The notes beneath the pieces are model-generated. The model saw only the letters and a program-made list of their open reading frames with translations, did no database searches and was not told where the DNA came from. Shown here piece after piece: positions 56,081 through 64,000 of a stretch of 64,000 nt of DNA. The stretch lies in NCBI GenBank assembly GCA_905178155.1, contig CAJINV010000005.1:501319-565318 (forward strand), written 5' to 3'. Each line of letters opens with the position of its first letter. The stretch's first letter is position 1. Source of the stretch: Amoebophrya sp. A120 (Eukaryota; Sar; Dinophyceae; Syndiniales; Amoebophryaceae). The position numbers were made by a program, and so were the translations under genes.

Positions 56081-58250
56081 CGCCATCAATTGCAATCGCT
56101 CAAGAGAATCGCGCTCGTTGCGACTCCGGCAGAGTGGACAAACAAGTTGTGCGCGAAAAACACATAGGACACGGATGTGAAAAACACACACGAAGCGGGG
56201 CACCTGTCCGGAGAACTCGCATTCTTGAGGCGAATGCGCACATCCTTTCTGCGCCGACTGAATGGGCGGCGTATGTTGATGGGGTCGATCAGAACATTGC
56301 GTCCGAGGCCTGGCAACCTCAAGCTCCACAGCCTGGATGGTTGTAGACGACGGCGCCGCCACGCACAACAACACGGCCCCGGCTGGGGGTGGGGATTCTC
56401 GCTGAACGGCCGCGGGCGAGCGGGCATTGATTGGCGCCCGCGCGCCCCACACCGACATAGGCGCACCGAGTGCCGAGGAGGGGTCGCCAAGAAAGAAGCT
56501 CGCGCGCGTGCACCCGGGGCCCGGAGGGAGCGGGCAGCCGGTGGCGCGCGCATACGGGGCACAGACAGGCAACGACTGGGCCGCGGTTGGAAGGGCCTGC
56601 CGCCCCATTGGCCGGATCCCGCGGGCGCGCGGACTTACGCAGCCGCGCGCGCGCGCGCAATTGCCCAAACAAGATAGACGGAAAGGGCGGGCGCCAGGCC
56701 CCCCCGGCCCAGGGAGGGGGGCTCCCACTGGCGCTGTGCTTGGGTCGGTGCTTGGATCGCCGGCGCGCTCTGCCTTCCGTCGGCCGCGCATCATTCTCAT
56801 TTGCCGGGTGCGGATGTTTTCTAACTCTTTCGCCCCAGTGGCCCAAGGGACCACGCCGGGGCGTCCCGCCCTCGGTTTGCCAGCCCCCCGCCCCGCCCCC
56901 CCGCCCGGCGTCCGCGGCGGGCGCGCAGGTGATCCCGGCGCCCTGTGCTGTTTCTTCCGCCTGGCGCGTCGCGCCCGATGTGTCTGAAGGCGCCCGCGAA
57001 GCCCAGGCGCGTGAAATCCGCCGAGCAGAAGTATCCGCCAGACCTCCCTCGTTGTCACATGGATCGAGGAGGAGTTGCGCCCCACGCCCTCTTTCTCGCG
57101 TCGACTCTTGCGAGAGGGATGGGGGGCACCGCTCCGCGCCGAGCACTGGGCGACTGCACAGCGAAGACCTTTGCCCGGCTAACTCGGCCCCTAAGCGGAG
57201 GAGTTGCCGAGGGGTTTTTGGCCAAGGCGTGCACGAGGTAGGCGAAAATGCCCGCCGCAATCAGAAATATGCCGCGACACTTGAGCACCAGCCGGGATTT
57301 GGCCCGAAGGTGCGCGCTACCAACCACACCGCCGGCCAGGAAGTCCCGGCGCGGATCGGGCAACCCCTTCCGGCCTTTCTGCGTCATATACTAACGCCCC
57401 CGGGCATTCTGCGCCCCGGGGTGCGACGAACCGGCCGGCCCGGCAAGGGGGCGCCCAATTTGTGGCGGCGCCAAGCGCCCGGGGCTTCAATCAATCACGA
57501 CCGAAACCGGGGGGGCCGCGCGCCTCCAAGCGAGCCCCATCGGGCCGCACGGCGGCTGCCAGGCAAAAAGGCGCGGATGTCCGCGCGCCTAAAAGGCTTC
57601 CGGGGCCCTGGGTGGTCGGTGGCGCGCAAGGCCCTCAACCGGGTGGGCCGACACCCGCCCGCGATGCGATTTCCCGCGATTCCTGTGCAGATTCCTGCTT
57701 CCACTTCTCGAATTCATTGCGTTCTTCTTCCGTCGCCACAGTCGCAAATTTCCGGCGCTCACTGTGTGAGCAGGGTGCGTGTATCAACCTGCAGGCCGCG
57801 GCACTTTTTACGCGCCATCTTCGAAAACAAGAGCCGAAGATGGATTGATAGACGCCAAAGGAGGCCAACCAAAAAAATGGGCGCCACGAAGAAGATAAAT
57901 AATCCAGCGGCCGCCTGGCCCCGGGTGCGCGTCTAGTTCTCCGCGAGGGACAGCAATGGCGCGGCACGGCCGTGGCACGCAAAAGCAGCCAAATGCCCTG
58001 GCGGCTGCGCGCTTCTTTTGGGCAAGCGATGCCAAAGCCCCTCCCCTCATCCCTCTAATTTTTTTGGGCCGCCGCCGCGGCGATCCACGTGCGCCCAGGC
58101 CTCCAAAGGCGCGCCCGCTCAAACATGCCGCGGAGCACTACAGGCGCGGGAACGTGGTGCGGTGTCCGTGCGCTCCCTCGGAAAAATTCGAAGAGATAAA
58201 ACCATACCTACGCGCGCAGGTGCGCCGCGATGGAGTCGCACTCAGATGGG
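56081..58250. other. GC-rich island 3
   Basis: About 2.1 kb with GC-rich composition like islands 1 and 2, including runs of CGCG (for example 56641-56660). ORFs up to 488 codons run on both strands and overlap each other, which argues against coding. No inverted ends found by eye. Confidence 0.55.
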
Positions 58251-58860
58251 CATCATGAACACATGACTCTTTCGGAAACAGGGCACAGGTTGCTCGTACG
58301 GGAGGAAGATTCTGTCAGCCGCAATACCAATAGCGACGTCCCGCCAAATATTATCGGATGTATCTTTCGAAGACATGGTTTCGAGGGAAAGAGGAATGAG
58401 TTTCACTGGTACTTTGATCGCGGATAGTTGGAAAAGTACTGCATGTTGTCGTGGACACATTCACACTATTATAAAAAAGAAGTAGATGGTGATGGTGCTT
58501 TGTCTTTGCTTATTGTTCTGTCACTTGGATGAGCGAAGGCGAACAGTAGGCGAGTCCGTTTTTCAGAATGAATTCGATGACGATGATGCTCGTTTTTTCC
58601 TGAAGCTTCACCCTTCGAGAGACGGAGGCTCTTCATCCAATGGAAAAACCGTCCGTCGTTGTACATGCTGCAGAGGTCTTCATCTTCTTACCTGAGAGTG
58701 AATAGATTTTTTTTTCCTTTAATTTAAAGTTCCTGCATATTGACTCAAAGTCCCCTTCCTTCACGATACAGTATCACTTCTTTCAGCAGCACTCTATTAA
58801 TTGGATGTGCAAGAGGAAAAGGAATAAAAGTCCGATGAAATTATCTTACGCACCTCATCC
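58251..58860. other. Intergenic region, nothing seen
   Basis: Normal composition between island 3 and the stop of the WG-rich gene. Only short ORFs. Confidence 0.5.
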
Positions 58861-60456
58861 TCATTTCCAGTCATCCATCTTGTGCCAACTCCCCTCCGAG
58901 CTGTCCTTGTCGTCCTTGACAATACCGGATCCCGCACTGTTCGCACTCCCTCCCCAGTTTTTCGAGCTCCAACTCTCGTCGTTTCCCCAATGTGACGAAG
59001 AGGAACCCCCCGCGGCGTCGTACCAGGAGGAGCTCGCGCTCGAATTCCAGTCATCACCGTAATTTGACGTGTTGCTCCCCCAGTCGGAATAAGCAGAGGA
59101 AGTCGCACTCGCACCCGCTCCATAGCTGTTCGCACCTTTGTTCGAATCAGCCTCGTTGTCTCCTGTTCCTGTCATAACTCTATCGCCTTGCTTCGGGGCA
59201 TACTTTTCTTCCCACCAAGACGTCGCGTTTCCGTTCCAGTCGTCGTACGTCGAGGATGAAGATCCGGCGCCGCCACCACCAGCTGTGGAAGCGGTGGACC
59301 AGTTGTCTCTTTCAAGAGCCCTAGTTTCCGCAGCGCGTCCTCTGTTTCGGTCGTGGGTCACTGAGGAGCAATTTGACCCCGTAGTTGCAACAGTGCTGCT
59401 CGCAACACTCGCACTCGACGCGGCTGGATTATTCCCCGTTGCTGTTTCACCATTGACAGGAGGTCGTGCCTTCGACGAGGACTTCTTATCGGCGATAGCA
59501 GTCTTGAGCACCGGCAGTGCCTCGTGCTTCAACATGTCGTAAAAATCTTTCAGCTCTGCCTTGCTGGAAGGGCCGTAGTTGTCCTTTTTCAGCAACCAAT
59601 CCAAGATGGTAGACCTGGGGTTTTGGTGGGGGTACAGTGATGCAGTCTGTCATATTGCACGTGAAAGACACTGAATTTGCTCAGTGCTAGTGCTCGAAAG
59701 CAGAAAAAAGTCTTCTATCTACTTACGGCGTGAAATGCTTCTCCGGTGCCGCGCCACGGTCCTGTGCAGCAGCCGCAGCCGCCTGCTCTTTCTGTTTTTG
59801 CTTGTTCAATTCGTTCTGTAAATCCACACACTCCTGCCTGGTCCTCTGGTGGTCTGCCATTTCCTTGCTCAGTGCCCGTTCACATGCATCCTTGTCATTC
59901 CGTAGTTCTTTCAGTTCCTCTTGTAGCGCATCAATACGCTTCGCCGCATTCACATTCATCGGGGTGTTCTGTTCGGCGGTGGCCCTTGCTTGGAACGTGT
60001 TTGTTGGAGGAGGAACAGCACTTCCTACCGGTGCCCGATGCAGCTCGGGCTGATGGGCCAAAGGCTGGCGGCCAGTGGCGTGCGTGTTGCTGTACTGGGT
60101 GGCGCTCGCACTGTAGCTGGAAGCGGTACCTGGTCAAACGTTGTCTGGCAACGGTATCTATGTACGTGTTTGCAAGACATATCATTTTCATGAGAAGTAC
60201 TTTGGAGTGCTTGCGCTCGTAAGTACATCAACATGTGCATCGACGGCATGCATAGAAAGATAAAAATCCGAGAAGTACCGTAAGAAAATCCCCCTTGTGC
60301 ACTCGATCTGTTACATCCGGTCACACTGGATGCGCCCGTTACTGAAGATCCTCCGCTCGGGTTGTGTTGCACTTGTTGCAAGTTTGCAGCGACCAAGTGT
60401 CCAGTAGCGCCGGGTTGCTGTAGTTTTTGGATTTGGTGCGAAGAATTCATGAACAT
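58861..60456 (-). CDS. WG/GW-rich low-complexity protein, 444 aa
   Basis: Exons 60456-60279, 60129-59727, 59614-58861, both introns GT-AG; 445 codons including stop. The N-terminus is Gln/Ser/Thr-rich (MFMNSSHQIQKLQQPGATG). Residues about 125-185 form a coiled coil (INALQEELKEL-like, DACERALSKEMADHQR). Then comes a short ordered block (STILDWLLKKDNYGPSSKAEL and FYDMLKHEALPVLKTAI). The last 150 residues repeat Trp beside Gly, Asp, Asn or Ser (YDDWNGNATSWW, YSDWGSNTSNYGDDW, SHWGNDESWSSKNWGGS, DDWK). Spaced Trp with Gly/Ser/Asp neighbours is the style of Argonaute-binding GW proteins, but also of some RNA-granule proteins. Function inferred only. Confidence 0.8.
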
Positions 60457-60605
60457 GATCTCAGGTTGTAAAAGTTAAATTGATCTTTCTCTCATTGCGA
60501 GATGAAAATGCGCTTTGGCACAAGCTGGGACGACAAAACAGCGGCTGCGCATGAGCGGTAGAAAGAATGAAAAACCCGACGAGTGGCAGCTTATCTATCA
60601 ACAGC

Positions 60606-62801
60606 TTATACCAGCCCATCCCGAATGCTTCCCCACTTTTTGAACCCTTTCGGCACGTTTACCCCTTCGGCGATCTCCTCGCAGCGCAGCGGCAGCGGCA
60701 TGTTTTTGCAGCGGTATTACAATGAAAAACGCCCCCCACCCCAGAATTTGCAAAAGTTTCTGATGCAAAGTTTCGCAATGAAAACTTTTTGTCTTGCATG
60801 AAAGGATTAGGAGTCTTTCTGGTGCAGAGTTTACATCTAGGCTCGCAAGGTATCTCTTGCATTAGAGATTCGGCTGGTGCAAGGCTCTTTGCAATCCAAA
60901 TTTGAGCTCTTCAGGATGGAAAATAATTTGTGATGCTGATACATGCAAGACGGGGAATGTTTCTATTGGAAAGGTTTGCAATGCAACTGCTGCCAAGTTC
61001 TGGGGTGCGGGCATTTTTCACTGTAATAAGCGGCGCCGGCTCTTCTCGATCATGTCCGGCGTCATGGTTTCCAAGGTGAACCGTATCAAAAGTAAAAGTG
61101 TCTGGGTCTGGAAACTTGTGATGCTGGGTGGGTGGCGTCTCATGATGAGGCTACAGATGCTGGCTCAGCATGACAAGTTTCTGAGCTCCTAGGTGTTGCC
61201 TATTCTGCATGACAAACTGCGCTTCTGCATCACAGAAAAACGGAGCTCTTGGGTAACGTGCATCACAGATTTAAGGGTCATGCCAGACAAGCATGACAAA
61301 CATGAATTCTTCCTGACCCAGACATTTTTACATTTGATAAACCGGTCCAGGTTGTCATACGCCAGTCCCTTCCGGTGCGTGTTGGAGTTGGGCGTGTGGG
61401 AGCCGTTGATCTTCGTCGGCTTGCTCCACTGCGCATAACAGAGCCTGCAGCGAAGCTCTGGCCACCCATTGTGGTCGATCAGCTCGTAGTACTGTGGATT
61501 TGTAAACAATTCCATCAGATACTCGGGCTCTTCGATCTTCCCGTCGTAATCCCACTGCGTCTTCGGGATTGGCCTTCCGTAGCAATCGATCGGCTTCAGG
61601 GAGAAAAGATCAATCTCCTCTTCCTCCACATCCTCGCAAATGGTTGACATGTTGTTTCCACCATGACCGCGAAACGCCGCGCCCTGAGCAAACTGCTGCT
61701 GGTTCATTGCGGATGCGGAGCTCGGCCAGGCGGACGAATGATACGAAGTTGCGGAGGAGTGGCTGTTATAGCTGACCTCGGACGACATCGTGGTGAAAAG
61801 CATGTCTGAATCAAAGCAATAAATTTGAGATAGTTCTGTATGTTATTTACGCAACTCTATAGCGCGAAGCGCTGAGCAAAGCATCGGGATTGAGAAGCCA
61901 CGACAAGCGATCACATGCTTCTACGCAGCAAACGAAACTATGAAGGTACATCCATTGTTTTATTGCGTTTCAACGCAAAGAAAAACTGACCATGTGTACT
62001 AGCTGCGCTAAATCGTATATGTAGGAGACGTTCGGCGGTGTCCGAGCTGAAAGTGAACAAGTTTTGAAGATCTTTTGACCCAGACCTGCACACTATCTCC
62101 ATAAAACGCGTGTCGTCATCGTAACCGGAGTAGCAACTGGCGTTGCTTGACCCACCTCCGCCATTCGACGTCGTGAAACGTTTCTCCTCTTTAACCGGGC
62201 GCGGCACGAAGGACCGGTCGACCTCCTGCGCTGCGATGGCGCCACCGTCCGTGGGTTTGCAGACCGTTCCGAACTTGTCCCGGTAGTTCATGCCGTCAGT
62301 GGGGAAGGGGATCGCCCCCTGCTCGATTTTCTCGAGATATTTGTTTTTCAGTTCGTAGGATTGCGTCTGGACGTTCGACCGGTGCTTCGAAGCGACCAGG
62401 TGGTCGTTTCCGGCTTGTTTATTACACAATAAACAATACACCTGCGATAGTACGAAGAGAGCAGAAGTTTGACCGTTTCCTGGTGGAGAGGACACAGCGT
62501 CCACTCGGTGTTTCTTTGTTCCAGAACAAACACGTTGATGGTGGATACATTTACCTAGCGTTCAATGTCGACATGGCAAAAATTCCAAGAAAAGTTCAAG
62601 CGCTCATCCAATAGATACGTGCGCCTGCCACGTGCTGCTCCACCGGTTTTCGAAGCAGTACGGCATGGCGATGATCCGCCATTTTTCCGGGACGTGGGTA
62701 TCGTCGGGTTTGGAGCAAAACTTCTTTCCCAAATGGTCCACGACGAGAATCTCCTGCTGGTTCAGGTGGTTCAAATCGAAAAATGTTGCGTCGTCCACCA
62801 T
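60606..62801 (-). CDS. Zinc-finger protein with two C2H2-like fingers, 414 aa
   Basis: Exons 62801-62619, 62441-62000, 61805-61340, 61078-61029, 60709-60606; two GT-AG introns, then two introners; 415 codons including stop. The ATG at 62801 sits in CACCATGG on the coding strand side (MVDDATFFDLNHL). Finger 1 near residue 63 is YCLLCNKQAGNDHLVASKHR. Finger 2 near residue 320 is LRCRLCYAQWSKPTKINGSH followed by a second His seven residues later. The spacing resembles U1C/JAZ-type fingers that bind RNA, common in splicing proteins. Between them lies a Ser/Gly-rich linker and an acidic stretch (CEDVEEEEIDLFSL). The C-terminus is basic (EKSRRRCKNM, VPKGFKKWGS). Both introners lie in the last third, 56 bp of exon apart. 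RNA binding is inferred. Confidence 0.8.
60715..61028. mobile_element. Introner, family D
   Basis: 314-bp core between exact copies of AGCGG; ends TATTACAATGAAAAACG and TTTTTCACTGTAATA. Excision joins IEKSRRR to CKNMPLPLRCEE. Confidence 0.92.
61084..61339. mobile_element. Introner, family C
   Basis: 256-bp core between exact copies of AACCG; ends TATCAAAAGTAAAAGTGTC and TTTTTACATTTGATA. Excision joins AYDNLDRF to TLETMTPDMIE. Confidence 0.92.
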
Positions 62802-63391
62802 GGTAAAGGCGGTACTAGTGGGACCACCTCCGAAGCGGAGGTCGGTTTACCTGCAAGAACGGGACGATGTGATAAAACGGGACGATAGCCACGTCTTGAC
62901 GGCTTCTGCAGGAACGTGGCGGAAACCTCGGCGTTCTCCTGCTGCACACGTCCGTCGAAAATCTAAGTACCTCCGTAAGTGAATTTACTTAAAGTGAACA
63001 AAAGCACTTTGGCTTTATTTGTCGTTGGAGAGATTTCAGTTACTTCGTTCAATTTGGAGTAGAACAGCTTTACAACGAAAGAAGTAGTAGCAACTCGAAA
63101 AACATCATAAAAATATTCAAGAAAATCGGCGATTTTCATCAGTGGTGTGTACATGTAGTCGATCTAGATGAAGTACAAGTCTAGCGTGTATCATCTCTAC
63201 TTGCTCCAAGCGTGAATATTGCTATTGTGTAGCAATAACAAGAACGGTAGACCTGTATGATCCAGAACCAAGATCCATATCCAGCAATAGCCCCGGAGAA
63301 GAAAAATCCGTTGCAAACGATCATTAAGAACCACAACTAGAAGGATCTAGGAAGAGACCCGTATGCAGATCAGACACGGCTGATCTTGGTC
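62802..63391. other. Intergenic region or unrecognised 5' exon
   Basis: Minus-strand sequence at about 62810-62960 is open (EVSATFLQKPS) and could be an upstream exon of the zinc-finger gene, but no start or splice pair is clear. The rest shows nothing. Confidence 0.4.
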
Positions 63392-63721
63392 TTACTTTCC
63401 ATTCACAGCGGTACCAGTAGCATCAACGGAGTCTACTTTCAGTGGATCAGTAGCATTAGCATGAGCTTCCACATCAAAACGCTGGCCACCACGACGAACT
63501 CCTCCATGTAGCTTAGGTGCAATCTTCCATCTATTCCACAAACTATTTTTCTTCATATACCGTGGGCAAAGAACATAAATGGAACCCGCAAACGAAAAAG
63601 CACTGGAGTGCGCGCTCACAACAAAAGCAGGAAATTTCATAATTGAGTGCTCGCTCTTATTCGAGGAGAGAAGCAGATCATGATGAATATAAACGGCTTC
63701 GATATTTCCATTTTTCCGCAT
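63392..63721 (-). CDS. Small unknown protein, 109 aa
   Basis: ATG at 63721, one open frame of 110 codons. MRKNGNIEAVYIHHDLLLSS opens the protein; a mildly hydrophobic stretch (FPAFVVSAHSSAFSFAGSIYV) and a basic, folded-looking part follow (SLWNRWKIAPKLHGGVRRGGQ). No signal peptide or known domain. The amino acid make-up is protein-like rather than random. Could be the last exon of a longer gene. Confidence 0.45.
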   Translation of the reverse strand: MRKNGNIEAVYIHHDLLLSSNKSEHSIMKFPAFVVSAHSSAFSFAGSIYVLCPRYMKKNSLWNRWKIAPKLHGGVRRGGQRFDVEAHANATDPLKVDSVDATGTAVNGK

Positions 63722-63845
63722 GATGAGGTAATGTCAGTCCGATGCGTGCTGCCAACACGTGAGGAGGAAGAGGACGATGTTCGGTGAGGATATCATCGAT
63801 ACCATGTGTGTCGAGCGCTTGCGCGGAGCGACTCTCAGTTAACAT

Positions 63846-64000
63846 TCAGCACTGCTCAACATCACTATCTTCAACATCGGAGAAGTGAACTCGCAAAGAT
63901 GTTTCGGGAGAATGCTCCTTGATGGGATGTCGCTTCTGGGTTTTGGCTTTCTCGTACTCGTTCTCCGCATAAAGATCGCTTCGTCCTGCCGTGTCTTGGT
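63846..64000 (-). CDS. 3' end of a gene running off the right edge
   Basis: The minus strand is open from the window edge to a TGA at 63848-63846. It reads in charged residues (SDLYAENEYEKAKTQKRHP, then HFSDVEDSDVEQC at the end). The acidic C-terminus with spaced Asp/Glu looks like a real protein tail. Too short to name. Confidence 0.4.
   Translation of the reverse strand, partial: QDTAGRSDLYAENEYEKAKTQKRHPIKEHSPETSLRVHFSDVEDSDVEQC

Noticed and set aside
56319-57936. ORFs of 488 and 313 codons in GC-rich island 3
   Set aside because: They overlap on opposite strands with equal quality and no recognisable motif; composition explains them.
1-64000. tRNA, rRNA, snRNA or riboswitch genes
   Set aside because: None recognised by eye; a covariance-model search would be needed to exclude small RNAs.

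Overview
The window looks like nuclear DNA of a eukaryote, most likely an alveolate and probably a parasitic dinoflagellate of the Amoebophrya/Syndiniales type. The organism is an inference; no rRNA was seen to settle it. It rests on three things seen in the sequence. All thirteen protein genes I can support lie on the minus strand. Many carry ordinary GT-AG introns. About 30 short, related inverted-repeat elements also interrupt reading frames. Each element has a core that begins TAT and ends ATA, inverted ends, and usually a 5-bp direct repeat at its flanks. Taking out the core plus one copy of the repeat restores the reading frame almost every time. These are introner elements, transposon-like sequences that act as introns. 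Such introns are known from Amoebophrya, some other dinoflagellates and some picoalgae.

Layout, left to right (all genes minus strand, so transcription runs from high to low coordinates). 1-488: 5' end of an acidic low-complexity protein. 2438-5051: Ser-rich protein of unknown function. 5165-5461: possible small secreted protein. 5786-8792: mitochondrial choline-dehydrogenase-like GMC flavoprotein. 9796-11160: EEF1AKMT4/METTL13-type methyltransferase. 11896-12647 and 12685-13445: two small unknown genes, possibly one. 13535-23927: a giant unknown secretory-type protein of roughly 2,100 residues, broken up by about 18 introners. 25321-26696: eIF4E-family cap-binding protein. 27592-37404: a giant Ser/Asn/Gln-rich coiled-coil protein carrying two introners and a 1.19-kb transposon-like intron. 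37948-41234: type II single-pass membrane protein. 42425-46924: low-complexity protein with a C-terminal TPR region. 53182-55816: coiled-coil protein. 58861-60456: WG/GW-rich protein. 60606-62801: protein with two C2H2-like zinc fingers. 63392-63721 and 63846-64000: a small unknown gene and the 3' end of another gene.

Between 47.7 and 52.3 kb lies a composite element about 4.6 kb long. It has imperfect terminal inverted repeats, a very GC-rich core and a satellite of about 39-bp palindromic units. Two more GC-rich islands (52.3-52.8 and 56.1-58.2 kb) have similar composition and no convincing genes.

The genes do not form a pathway. What unites the window is the one-way gene order and the wave of introner insertions. 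The two genes with well-conserved homologues (GMC oxidoreductase and methyltransferase) act as rulers: only the 5-bp duplication rule gives proteins with the conserved motifs uninterrupted. The same rule then lets the unknown giant genes be assembled from pieces that otherwise look like unrelated ORFs.
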